DNA of 7,442 bases, from contig DQGF01000177.1 of the NCBI GenBank assembly GCA_003525045.1, positions 4,802 through 12,243 of the forward strand, in the 5' to 3' direction. Within the stretch, counting starts at the first letter, position 1. Each line of letters begins with the position of its first letter. The notes under the pieces were generated by a model. It was not told the origin of the DNA. It searched no databases and was given only the letters and a program-made list of their open reading frames with translations. Source of the stretch: Pseudomonas sp. (GTDB lineage Bacteria > Pseudomonadota > Gammaproteobacteria > Pseudomonadales > Pseudomonadaceae). Of this stretch, positions 1 to 6,538 are shown piece by piece. A program made the translations under genes and the position numbers.

Positions 1-485
1 CACTCAATATCGATGACGTTGTTGCCCCAGCGCAATTCGATCAGCGGCTGTGCCTGGGCGGCCTCCACCAGATGTTGCTCGAGGTACTGCTGTTGCAAGT
101 TGGTCATCGGCGCAAAACGATCGTGCTCGTCGACCGGTGCTTCCATGCGAAAAACCCGCTGACCTCGGTAGTACGAATTGCCGAAACGCCAGGGCAGGCC
201 TTGCTCGGTCACCGCCTCGGACACCCCCACTTGCTGGAAGATCTCCATGGAACGGCGGGTGAAAACAATGGCGCGGCTGCCTTCACAGACTTGCTGCTGA
301 GCCGCCAGAACGGTACTTCTGACACCGTAGCGCGCCAGTTCGAGCGCGAGCGTCAGGCCAATGGGTCCGGCGCCCACAATCACCACGGGCGAGCGATTGA
401 CGACGCCTGGAGACGGCACGAAAGCAGGATAAACCTGATAGGGGAAATACAGGGATTGATGGGGTACGACTTGAGGCTGATGCAT
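1..485 (-). CDS. FAD-dependent aromatic monooxygenase-like protein, N-terminal part (runs off left edge)
   Basis: The reverse strand reads open from an ATG at 485 to the window edge, giving 161 residues and no stop. A GGGAG lies about 10 nt before the ATG. After about 32 leader residues comes a Rossmann FAD-binding fold, VVIVGAGPIGLTLALELA (GxGxxG at 38-43), then GSRAIVFTRRSMEIF (69-83), whose SRA arginine matches the conserved FAD/substrate-side arginine of class A flavin hydroxylases. A typical NLQQQYLEQHLVEAA helix follows near 133-147. The family (PHBH/MhpA/PheA type, NAD(P)H-dependent aromatic hydroxylases) is clear, but the substrate is not. It is not a duplicate of MhpA: it has a longer leader and different sequence around the shared motifs. 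The usual acidic residue at the end of the second FAD-fold strand is missing (V59-L60-A61-A62-Q63). It is transcribed away from the transporter and probably handles a related aromatic acid. The C-terminal GD motif and substrate domain are outside the window. Confidence 0.85.
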   Translation of the reverse strand, partial: MHQPQVVPHQSLYFPYQVYPAFVPSPGVVNRSPVVIVGAGPIGLTLALELARYGVRSTVLAAQQQVCEGSRAIVFTRRSMEIFQQVGVSEAVTEQGLPWRFGNSYYRGQRVFRMEAPVDEHDRFAPMTNLQQQYLEQHLVEAAQAQPLIELRWGNNVIDIE

Positions 486-554
486 GGTCCGGTGGCTCCC
501 GGTTTATTGTTATCGGGACAGGTGTTGTCTCGGGCCACTCTAAATCCAAGCGCT

Positions 555-582
555 CAGGGGGATGTCCCCTGGCGGGGACATC
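555..582. repeat. Overlapping inverted repeats, candidate operator
   Basis: GATGTCCCC (561-569) and GGGGACATC (574-582) are perfect 9-bp arms around TGGC. A second perfect repeat, CAGGGG (555-560) and CCCCTG (566-571), shares the CCCC arm, so the two hairpins would be mutually exclusive if transcribed. The region lies between divergent genes and has no T tract, so a terminator is unlikely and an operator is the more natural reading. The regulator is unknown. Confidence 0.6.
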
Positions 583-586
583 TTGC

Positions 587-598
587 TGGCGCTCGCCA
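587..598. repeat. 12-bp palindrome, copy 1 of 2
   Basis: TGGCGCTCGCCA has 5-bp arms around CT. Its exact reverse complement recurs at 645-656, centre to centre 58 bp. The pair could be two binding sites for one dimeric regulator or the arms of one long stem. No known consensus is recognised. Confidence 0.5.
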
Positions 599-644
599 AT
601 CATACCTATCAAGTATCGCACCGCACCCAAACGATATTAGACCC

Positions 645-656
645 TGGCGAGCGCCA
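645..656. repeat. 12-bp palindrome, copy 2 of 2
   Basis: TGGCGAGCGCCA is the exact reverse complement of the site at 587-598. The flanks do not match beyond the 12 bp, so this looks like a short site used twice, not a longer duplicated segment. Confidence 0.5.
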
Positions 657-674
657 CACTTAGCCTGTGACTCG

Positions 675-689
675 GCAAGCTCTGCTTGC
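675..689. repeat. 15-bp palindrome upstream of the transporter -10
   Basis: GCAAGCTCTGCTTGC has perfect 6-bp arms around TCT and ends 11 bp before the candidate -10 TATAAA (701-706). It therefore covers the expected -35 position of the transporter promoter, where a repressor or an activator touching sigma could bind. It is seen in sequence only; the binding protein is unknown. Confidence 0.45.
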
Positions 690-729
690 GCGACAACAAT
701 TATAAAAATGCCCTTTGATCGGAGCCGCC

Positions 730-2067
730 ATGAGCACTCACTATTCCATTCCCGAGTTGATCGACAGCACTCGACTCAGCGCTTTTCAGTGGCGAGTCTT
801 TGGCCTGTGTTTTTTCGTCGCCATTCTGGACGGATTCGATACCCAGGCGATTGCCTTCACCGGCCCCTCGATCATCCAGGCATTCGGACTGGGCGCCGGA
901 GCTTTGGCGCCCATCCTGACAGCAGGAATTGTCGGCATGGTGCTCGGGGCAATGGCATTGGGTTTGCTGGGCGATAAATTTGGTCGACGACCGACGATTA
1001 TCGGGTCGGTAGCCTTGTTTGGTATCGCATCCCTGGCGACCGCATTCGCACAGACTACCGAGCAGATCCTGGTGTTGCGATTTATCGCCGGGCTAGGAAT
1101 GGGCGGCGCAACACCCGTTGTCCTGTCGCTGGCGGCCGAGTATGGCAGCGCTAAACATCGTGGCACGATCATGACCACGGTGTTGCTCGGTTTGCCCGCT
1201 GGAGCCATTCTTGGAGGGTTGTTGGCCGCCAAGATGTTGCCCTCGATCGGTTGGCAAGGCATCTTTGCCGTCGGCGGTATCGTGCCGCTGGCGCTGGTGG
1301 TGATATTGATATTCGCATTGCCGGAGTCGTTGCATTTTTTAACCCGGCACCGGGCAGTTATCGGTCGTAAAAAGATTGAGCGAATTGTCGCCAAAATCAC
1401 CCAACGCCAACTGTCTCCCGACAGTACTTACAGTGTCCCGGAGATGGACGTTAAAACCAGAGTGACCTCCTTGTTCAGTGGTGGACTGGCGCGTAATACC
1501 TTTGGCATATGGACTGTCTATCTCTTCAACTGGGTTGCCTGGTTCATGTTTCTCTCCTGGTTACCTACCGTGCTCAAAGCCAGCGGATTACCCGCGGAAC
1601 AGGCGCCCATGGGGACTGTTGCGGTCAACGCGGTGTTTGTCGTTTGTGCCATTCCACTCTCGATCATCTTACCCAAGATCAACACCCGGCTTTTGTTGCT
1701 GGTCCTGTTTCTATTCGGCATTGTTCTGTGCCTGGGGCTGGCCAACAGTGGCAATAACTGGACACTGGTATTCATCCTCGCCGGCTGCGCGGGCTTGGGC
1801 ATTGGCGGTCAGCAAATCGTGTTGAACTACATGGTTGCCCAGGCCTATCCCACTGCATTGCGTGCAACGGCAACCGGCTGGGCGATTGCACTGGGTCGGG
1901 TGGGCGCCATTATCGGATCGGCCAGCGGCGGCTGGTTTCTCGAACATGGGGGTCCTGCGGGTTATTACTCAGCGCTGATCGTGCCATTGGTGATTGCGGC
2001 AGCAGGGCTCATGATCATTCGCACCCAACCTGGTGCAATGGAAAGTCAGCCACTCGCAACGCATTGA
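730..2067 (+). CDS. mhpT: MFS aromatic acid:H+ symporter, probable 3HPP transporter
   Basis: This is a 445-residue inner-membrane transporter of the major facilitator superfamily, aromatic acid:H+ symporter (AAHS) type. The signature DGFDTQAIAFTGPSII in the first membrane segment (34-49) carries the acidic residues conserved in AAHS proteins. GDKFGRRP (81-88) is the MFS loop 2-3 motif, followed by RFIAGLGMGGATPVVLSLAAEY and LPESLHFL before the central loop. The rest is strongly hydrophobic and fits 12 segments. The ATG at 730 was chosen because GGAG at 721-724 sits 5 nt before it; an in-frame TTG at 715 lies ahead of that site. Import of 3HPP or related phenylpropanoids is inferred from the neighbouring mhp genes; other AAHS members carry benzoates or protocatechuate. 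It converges with mhpR and has its own upstream region. It uses several TTA leucine codons and looks more AT-rich than mhpABCD, hinting at a separate history. Confidence 0.85.
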   Translation: MSTHYSIPELIDSTRLSAFQWRVFGLCFFVAILDGFDTQAIAFTGPSIIQAFGLGAGALAPILTAGIVGMVLGAMALGLLGDKFGRRPTIIGSVALFGIASLATAFAQTTEQILVLRFIAGLGMGGATPVVLSLAAEYGSAKHRGTIMTTVLLGLPAGAILGGLLAAKMLPSIGWQGIFAVGGIVPLALVVILIFALPESLHFLTRHRAVIGRKKIERIVAKITQRQLSPDSTYSVPEMDVKTRVTSLFSGGLARNTFGIWTVYLFNWVAWFMFLSWLPTVLKASGLPAEQAPMGTVAVNAVFVVCAIPLSIILPKINTRLLLLVLFLFGIVLCLGLANSGNNWTLVFILAGCAGLGIGGQQIVLNYMVAQAYPTALRATATGWAIALGRVGAIIGSASGGWFLEHGGPAGYYSALIVPLVIAAAGLMIIRTQPGAMESQPLATH

Positions 2068-2075
2068 GTATCAGC

Positions 2076-2094
2076 TCCAGCCCGCATTGCTGGA
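2076..2094. other. Weak hairpin in the convergent gap
   Basis: TCCAGC (2076-2081) and GCTGGA (2089-2094) can form a 6-bp stem with a 7-nt loop in the 30-bp gap between the transporter stop and the mhpR stop. No T run follows the stem on either strand, so it is at best a poor bidirectional terminator. Confidence 0.25.
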
Positions 2095-2097
2095 AAA

Positions 2098-2874
2098 CTA
2101 CCCCAATTGCGCCTGAATCTTTTGCACGACGCCCTGCATCGCAGGTAAATATCGGCGAGCGGCTTCCTCAATGGGCATCGCCTTGGCGATGTAGACCAGA
2201 TTCAGGCAGCCCAGCACTTGTTCCTCATGCATCACCGGGATCGCAATGGCGGCGATCTTGCGCTCTTCTCCCCAATGCGCATTATTTTCGCCATAACCCT
2301 TGCTGAGCGTGTGCTCCACCAGCCGGTCGACAAATCGGCGATCCGCGGCAAATGCCGCTTGTTCGTCGTCGCGACTGACCATCAACTCAATCAACTCTTC
2401 TCGCTCCGCCGGTCGGCAGTACGCGAAATACGCGCGCCCGGTCGCAGTCATCAGCAAGGGTAAGCGGCGGCCAACCATGGAGCGGTGAAACGACAGGCGA
2501 CTGAAACGATGGGTGGTCTCACGGATGACCATGGCATCGCCATCCAGCGTGCACAGGTCGGTGGGCCAGACGACTTCCTGCAGCAACTCGCCGAGCAAGG
2601 GTGCGGCGATGGAGGAGATCCATTGCTCATCACGAAACCCTTCACTGAGTTCGCGAACTTTCAACGTCAGTCGATAGCTGTCATCCGACTCGCTACGCCG
2701 TACATAACCTTCAGCCTGCAAGGTCTCCAACAACCTGCGCACGGTGGTGCGGTGCAGACCGCTCTGCTCAGCCAGTTGCGTGGTGCTGGCGCCGCCGTCG
2801 AAGCGGTTCAAGCCATTGATCAGTGCCAGACCGCGCATCAGGCCACGCACGGCTTTGTATTCGGTTTCGCTCAT
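2098..2874 (-). CDS. mhpR: IclR-family transcriptional activator of the mhp operon
   Basis: This 258-residue regulator closely matches E. coli MhpR as I recall it, notably in SGLHRTTVRRLLETLQ (38-53), the recognition helix of the N-terminal winged helix-turn-helix. LSEGFRDEQWIS, ETTHRFSRLSFHRSMVGRRL and GCLNLVY in the C-terminal effector domain also match. MhpR is known in E. coli to activate the mhp promoter in response to 3HPP and related phenylpropionates; the same role is inferred here. GGAG lies 6 nt before the ATG at 2874. It is divergent from mhpA across 134 bp, the usual arrangement for this regulator. A perfect 17-bp palindrome lies 31-48 bp upstream of its start and would sit inside its own candidate promoter, so it may also repress itself. 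The E. coli protein carries a longer C-terminal tail; this one ends at IQAQLG. Confidence 0.95.
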   Translation of the reverse strand: MSETEYKAVRGLMRGLALINGLNRFDGGASTTQLAEQSGLHRTTVRRLLETLQAEGYVRRSESDDSYRLTLKVRELSEGFRDEQWISSIAAPLLGELLQEVVWPTDLCTLDGDAMVIRETTHRFSRLSFHRSMVGRRLPLLMTATGRAYFAYCRPAEREELIELMVSRDDEQAAFAADRRFVDRLVEHTLSKGYGENNAHWGEERKIAAIAIPVMHEEQVLGCLNLVYIAKAMPIEEAARRYLPAMQGVVQKIQAQLG

Positions 2875-2901
2875 GGCTGGCTCCTTTATCGTTGTAAATC
2901 A

Positions 2902-2929
2902 ATCATGTGCACTTAGTGCACACTAACAA
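2902..2929 (-). promoter_or_regulatory. Candidate mhpR promoter
   Basis: On the minus strand, TTGTTA (2929-2924) and CATGAT (2907-2902) are separated by 16 bp and resemble a modest sigma70 promoter. The 17-bp palindrome fills the spacer and overlaps the first two bases of the -10, so an MhpR dimer bound there would block RNA polymerase. Inferred from sequence only. Confidence 0.35.
2906..2922. promoter_or_regulatory. Perfect 17-bp palindrome, candidate MhpR operator
   Basis: TGTGCACT, a central T (2914), and AGTGCACA form a perfect inverted repeat between the divergent mhpR and mhpA. E. coli MhpR is reported, from memory, to bind a 17-bp imperfect palindrome centred near -58 of the mhpA promoter. 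Here the palindrome has the same length and is centred about 60 bp before the predicted mhpA start of transcription. Confidence 0.8.
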
Positions 2930-2938
2930 GGGTTGTCG

Positions 2939-2967
2939 TTGTCGACCAGCCCTGTGATTTCCATACT
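2939..2967 (+). promoter_or_regulatory. Candidate mhpA operon promoter
   Basis: TTGTCG (2939-2944) and CATACT (2962-2967), with a 17-bp spacer, each match four of six consensus bases. This is a weak sigma70 promoter of the sort that needs an activator. Transcription would begin near 2974, placing the upstream palindrome at about -60. The hexamer TTGTCG is repeated in tandem (2933-2938 and 2939-2944); the second copy gives the correct spacing. Confidence 0.5.
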
Positions 2968-2973
2968 GCGCCC

Positions 2974-2981
2974 AACAAGAA
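2974..2981 (+). promoter_or_regulatory. Crc/Hfq-like AAnAAnAA motif in the mhpA leader
   Basis: AACAAGAA matches the AAnAAnAA motif through which Hfq with Crc represses translation of catabolic mRNAs in Pseudomonas. It sits at the predicted 5' end of the mhpA message, 17 nt before the GGAG at 2999. Such sites usually lie nearer the start codon, so support is moderate. Confidence 0.4.
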
Positions 2982-3008
2982 ATCCAAAAGCGCTGTACGG
3001 AGATACCC

Positions 3009-4667
3009 ATGAGTTCTGCTCCCACTCCTTCCATAGTGGACCTGACCACCGACGTCGCCATCGTTGGTGCCGGACCGGTCGGCTTGATGATCGCCAATTA
3101 CCTGGGCCAATGCGGTGTGAATGTCACCGTCGTGGAAAAGCTCGACAGCCTGATCGACTACCCCCGCGCCATCGGTCTGGACGACGAAAGCCTGCGTACT
3201 TTTCAGGCTGTCGGTCTGGCCGACAACGTGCTGCCGCACACCACACCCTGGCACGCCATGCGCTTCCTGACCCCCAAGGGTCGCTGCTTTGCCGATATAC
3301 AGCCCAAGACCGATGAGTTCGGCTGGTCGCGACGCAACGCGTTCATCCAGCCGTTGGCCGACCGCGTACTGTTCGAAGGCTTGCAGCGCTTTGATAACGT
3401 CAAGGTGCTGTTCGGCCGCGAGCTCGAAGGCTTCGCACAAAGTGACAGCGCTGTGGTGCTCAACCTCAAGGACCAGAACGGACGCAGCGAACGCCTGCAG
3501 GCGAAGTATCTGATCGGCTGCGACGGTGGCAACAGCCTGGTGCGGCGCAGCCTGAACATCAGCTTCGAAGGCAAGACCGCACCGAATCAGTGGATCGTCG
3601 TCGACATCGCCAACGATCCGCTGAGCACGCCCCATGTGTACCTGTGCTGCGACCCGGTGCGCCCCTACGTATCAGCGGCGCTGCCCCACGCCGTGCGCCG
3701 CTTCGAATTCATGGTCATGCCTGGCGAGACCGAAGCCGAGCTGAGCAAACCCGAGAACATGCGCAAGCTGCTGGCCAAGGTGCTGCCGAATCCGGATCGC
3801 ATCGACCTGATCCGTAGCCGCGTCTATACCCACAACGCGCGCCTGGCCGGCAAGTTCCGCGAGGGCCGGGTCCTGTTAGCCGGCGATGCCGCGCACATCA
3901 TGCCGGTCTGGCAGGGTCAGGGTTACAACAGCGGCATGCGCGATGCGTCCAACCTGGCCTGGAAACTGGCACTGGTGATCAAGGGCCTGGCCGCCGACAG
4001 TTTGCTCGACAGCTATGAACAGGAACGCCGCGACCACGCCAAGGCGATGATCGACCTTTCTGTGCTCGCCGGCCATGTGCTGGCACCACCCAAGCGCTGG
4101 CAGGGCACCTTGCGTGATGGCGTGTCGTGGCTCCTCAACTATGTGCCGCCGGTCAAACGCTACTTCGTGGAAATGCGCTTCAAGCCGATGCCGCAATATG
4201 CCCAGGGCGCCTTGATCGTACCCAGCGAAAAATGCTCGCCCGTGGGCAAGATGTTCATTCAGCCCCGGGTGCTGACCGAAGCCGGCGAAACCATGTTGCT
4301 GGATGAGGTGATCGGCGAGAATTTCGCAATGATCGCCTGGGGCTGCGACCCGACCTGGGGCCTGACGGCTGTACAGATCGAGCAATGGCAAGCACTGGGC
4401 ACGCGTTTTATCCAGGTACTGCCGGACGTCCAGCTCAAAGCTGCCAGTGACGTCAGCCAAGGTGTGATCCGCATCGGCGACAGCACCGGCCGCCTCAAGG
4501 AATGGTTCGCCCGCGGCTCGGCCTCCATCGCCCTGGTGCGTCCGGATCGCTTCCTCGCCGGCCTCGCCATTCCGCAAACCGTCGGCCAGACCTGTGATGA
4601 ATTGGCGCTGGCGCTGAAGGCGCTGCCGCAACCCGACGTGGCGATCCCCGCCAGCAAGGTGGCCTGA
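3009..4667 (+). CDS. mhpA: 3-(3-hydroxyphenyl)propionate hydroxylase
   Basis: This 552-residue FAD-dependent, NADH-using class A monooxygenase (E. coli MhpA is about 554) ortho-hydroxylates 3HPP to 2,3-dihydroxyphenylpropionate and 3-hydroxycinnamate to its catechol. It is cytosolic. The FAD-binding Rossmann motif GAGPVG is at 20-25 with the ribose-binding E43. PRA (52-54) supplies the conserved arginine, the DG motif [10 protein letters not shown] is at 171-180, and the second FAD motif AGDAAH is at 291-296, followed by [25 protein letters not shown]-terminal thioredoxin-like region typical of the phenol hydroxylase branch follows. GGAG at 2999-3002, 6 nt before the ATG, fixes the start. It is the first gene of the operon, and the next gene starts 1 nt after its stop. 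No key residue is missing. Confidence 0.96.
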   Translation: MSSAPTPSIVDLTTDVAIVGAGPVGLMIANYLGQCGVNVTVVEKLDSLIDYPRAIGLDDESLRTFQAVGLADNVLPHTTPWHAMRFLTPKGRCFADIQPKTDEFGWSRRNAFIQPLADRVLFEGLQRFDNVKVLFGRELEGFAQSDSAVVLNLKDQNGRSERLQAKYLIGCDGGNSLVRRSLNISFEGKTAPNQWIVVDIANDPLSTPHVYLCCDPVRPYVSAALPHAVRRFEFMVMPGETEAELSKPENMRKLLAKVLPNPDRIDLIRSRVYTHNARLAGKFREGRVLLAGDAAHIMPVWQGQGYNSGMRDASNLAWKLALVIKGLAADSLLDSYEQERRDHAKAMIDLSVLAGHVLAPPKRWQGTLRDGVSWLLNYVPPVKRYFVEMRFKPMPQYAQGALIVPSEKCSPVGKMFIQPRVLTEAGETMLLDEVIGENFAMIAWGCDPTWGLTAVQIEQWQALGTRFIQVLPDVQLKAASDVSQGVIRIGDSTGRLKEWFARGSASIALVRPDRFLAGLAIPQTVGQTCDELALALKALPQPDVAIPASKVA

Positions 4668-4668
4668 C

Positions 4669-5622
4669 ATGAGCGCTTATTTGCACTGCTTGTCGCACAC
4701 ACCACTGGTGGGCTACGTCGACCCGACGCCCGACGTGCTGGCCGAGGTCGATGGGATGATCGCTGATGCCCGTGAGCGCATCGCCCGCTTCGACCCGGAG
4801 CTGATCGTGCTCTTCGGCCCCGACCACTACAACGGTTTCTTCTACGACGTGATGCCGGCTTTCTGCATCGGCATGGCGGCCGACGCCATCGGCGATTTCG
4901 ACACCGCCGCCGGCCCGTTGGACGTGCCCAAGGCGCTGGCCGAATCCTGCGCCCAGGCTGTATTGGATGCCGGTGTCGACGCCGCCGTGTCTTATCGCAT
5001 GCAGGTCGACCACGCGTTCGCGCAACCGCTGGAGCTATTGCTGGGTGGCTTACAAGGCTGCCCGGTGATCCCGGTGTTCATTAATTCGGTCGCCGTGCCC
5101 CTGCCCGGCTTCAAGCGTGCCCGTCTGCTCGGTGAAGCGATTGGCCAGTGGGCGCAGTCGCTGAACAAGCGCGTCCTGTTCCTGGCTTCCGGGGGGTTGT
5201 CCCATCAACCTCCGGTGCCGGAACTGGCCAAAGTCGATGCGCGCATGGCCGATCGGCTGATGGGCAGCGGTCGCCAATTGCCGGCGGATGAGCGACAGGC
5301 ACGCCAGGAACGAGTCATCCAGGCCGCCCGGGATTTCGTTGAAGACCAACGCAGTCTGCACCCGCTTAATCCGGATTGGGACCAGCAGTTTCTCGACACC
5401 CTCGAACAGGGCCGCCTGAGCGACCTCGATGCGCTGGGCAACGACGAGCTGTCGGCATTGGCCGGCAAGTCCACACATGAAGTGAAAACCTGGGTCGCTG
5501 CCTTCGCCGCCCTCAGCGCCTTCGGCCCGTATCAGACCGAGGGCCGCTACTACCGTCCGATTCCCGAATGGATCGCCGGCTTCGCCGCCCTTGGCGCCCA
5601 GCCGCTGAACATCCACCATTGA
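4669..5622 (+). CDS. mhpB: 2,3-dihydroxyphenylpropionate 1,2-dioxygenase (extradiol, class III)
   Basis: This 317-residue Fe(II)-dependent extradiol dioxygenase of the LigB/class III family (E. coli MhpB is 314) cleaves 2,3-dihydroxyphenylpropionate to 2-hydroxy-6-oxonona-2,4-diene-1,9-dioate, and the dihydroxycinnamate analogue likewise. The two acid-base histidines studied in E. coli, H115 (QVDHAF) and H179 (GGLSHQPP), fall at exactly the same numbers here. H10 and H53 (GPDHYNGFF) lie where iron ligands are expected. The start is the ATG 1 nt after the mhpA stop, with AAGGTGG overlapping the end of mhpA, so translation is probably coupled. The protein is complete, with no anomalies. Confidence 0.96.
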   Translation: MSAYLHCLSHTPLVGYVDPTPDVLAEVDGMIADARERIARFDPELIVLFGPDHYNGFFYDVMPAFCIGMAADAIGDFDTAAGPLDVPKALAESCAQAVLDAGVDAAVSYRMQVDHAFAQPLELLLGGLQGCPVIPVFINSVAVPLPGFKRARLLGEAIGQWAQSLNKRVLFLASGGLSHQPPVPELAKVDARMADRLMGSGRQLPADERQARQERVIQAARDFVEDQRSLHPLNPDWDQQFLDTLEQGRLSDLDALGNDELSALAGKSTHEVKTWVAAFAALSAFGPYQTEGRYYRPIPEWIAGFAALGAQPLNIHH

Positions 5623-5639
5623 ATTCAAGGAACACTGCC

Positions 5640-6524
5640 ATGACTGCCACTGATTGCGCGTTCACCGAAGCATCCTCGAGCCGTTTTGCCCGCATCAAGG
5701 AAGGCGAGCTGGACCTGCAACTGCATTATAACGATGTCGGCCCGAGCCCTGAAAATCAGGCCGCTGAAACCGTGGTCATGCTCCACGGCTCCGGTCCCGG
5801 CGCCAGCGGCTGGGCCAACTTCCACCGCAACATCGAACCCTTGGTGGCCGCTGGTTACCGGGTGATTTTGCTCGACTGCCCGGGCTGGAGCAAAAGTGAC
5901 CCTATCGTCAGTGAAGGTTCGCGTTCGAACCTCAATGCACAGGCGCTCAAGGGCCTGTTGGATGTGCTGGACCTGGACCGCGTCCACATCATAGGCAACT
6001 CGATGGGGGCCCACAGCACCGTCGCCTTCGCCCTGGAAAACCCCGAGCGGATCGGCAAGTTGATCCTGATGGGCGGCGGCACTGGCGGCCCGAGCGCCTT
6101 CGTACCGCAACCCACCGAAGGCATCAAGCTGATCGGCGCGCTGTACCGCGAACCCACCATCGAGAACCTGAAGAAGATGATGAACGTCTTCGTTTTCGAC
6201 GCCAGCAGCATGACCGACGAACTGTTCCAGACCCGTCTGGACAACATCCTGGCGCGTCGCGACCACCTGGAAAACTTCGTCAAGAGCAGCACGCTCAATC
6301 CCAAGCAGTTCCCGGACTTCAGCCACCGCCTGCATGAAATCACCGCCGACACCCTGATCGTCTGGGGCCGCGAGGACCGCTTCGTGCCGATGGACACCGG
6401 CTTGCGCCTGCTGGCCGGCCTGCCCAAAGCGCAACTGCACGTGTTCAACCGTTGCGGCCACTGGGCGCAGTGGGAACACGCCGAGAAGTTCAACCGCATG
6501 GTCCTGGACTTCCTGACCCATTGA
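5640..6524 (+). CDS. mhpC: 2-hydroxy-6-oxonona-2,4-dienedioate hydrolase (alpha/beta hydrolase)
   Basis: This 294-residue C-C bond hydrolase splits the meta-cleavage product into succinate (fumarate from the cinnamate branch) and 2-hydroxypenta-2,4-dienoate. The alpha/beta hydrolase fold shows the oxyanion-hole [10 protein letters not shown] (49-58), the nucleophile elbow GNSMGA with S121, the acid D246 in GREDRFVP, and H274 in [10 protein letters not shown]. These sit at a constant +11 offset from E. coli S110, D235 and H263. The open frame extends back into mhpB, but the ATG at 5640 is preferred because AAGGAA at 5627-5632 lies 7 nt before it and it falls after the mhpB stop. It is third in the operon, 17 nt after mhpB. 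Confidence 0.96.
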   Translation: MTATDCAFTEASSSRFARIKEGELDLQLHYNDVGPSPENQAAETVVMLHGSGPGASGWANFHRNIEPLVAAGYRVILLDCPGWSKSDPIVSEGSRSNLNAQALKGLLDVLDLDRVHIIGNSMGAHSTVAFALENPERIGKLILMGGGTGGPSAFVPQPTEGIKLIGALYREPTIENLKKMMNVFVFDASSMTDELFQTRLDNILARRDHLENFVKSSTLNPKQFPDFSHRLHEITADTLIVWGREDRFVPMDTGLRLLAGLPKAQLHVFNRCGHWAQWEHAEKFNRMVLDFLTH

Positions 6525-6538
6525 TCACCGAGGCTGAC

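Larger units (their letters stand above)
486..729. promoter_or_regulatory. Divergent intergenic region with several palindromes
   Basis: This 244-bp stretch separates the left-hand flavoprotein gene (minus) from the transporter gene (plus), so it must hold both promoters. I see no gene in it. It contains a near-palindrome at 515-531, overlapping hairpin-forming repeats at 555-582, two copies of a 12-bp palindrome at 587-598 and 645-656, and a 15-bp palindrome at 675-689. A TATAAA at 701-706 is a fair -10 for the transporter, but the position 17 bp upstream carries no good -35. That would fit an activator-dependent or non-sigma70 promoter. I found no convincing sigma70 promoter for the minus-strand gene. 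Confidence 0.6.

Noticed and set aside
655..669. CACACTTAG...TGTG as an MhpR-like operator before the transporter
   Set aside because: It shares only the CACTTAG half with the 2906-2922 palindrome; the other half does not match, so the claim would be weak.
715..729. TTG at 715 as the transporter start
   Set aside because: It precedes the GGAG at 721-724 that serves the ATG at 730, and no ribosome binding site precedes the TTG.
72..977. 301-codon plus-strand open frame
   Set aside because: It runs antisense to the flavoprotein gene and then out of frame into the transporter; it has no family resemblance and low-complexity Arg/His-rich content.
2076..2094. Hairpin between the transporter and mhpR as a true terminator
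   Set aside because: The stem is 6 bp and no T run follows on either strand; it is kept only as a low-confidence hairpin.
2549..2554. GTGCAC inside mhpR as a second MhpR site
   Set aside because: Only the 6-bp core is present; the flanking bases do not extend the palindrome and it lies within coding sequence.
3876..4670. 264-codon minus-strand open frame inside mhpA
   Set aside because: It is a mirror of mhpA coding sequence with His/Gln/Ala-rich shadow composition.
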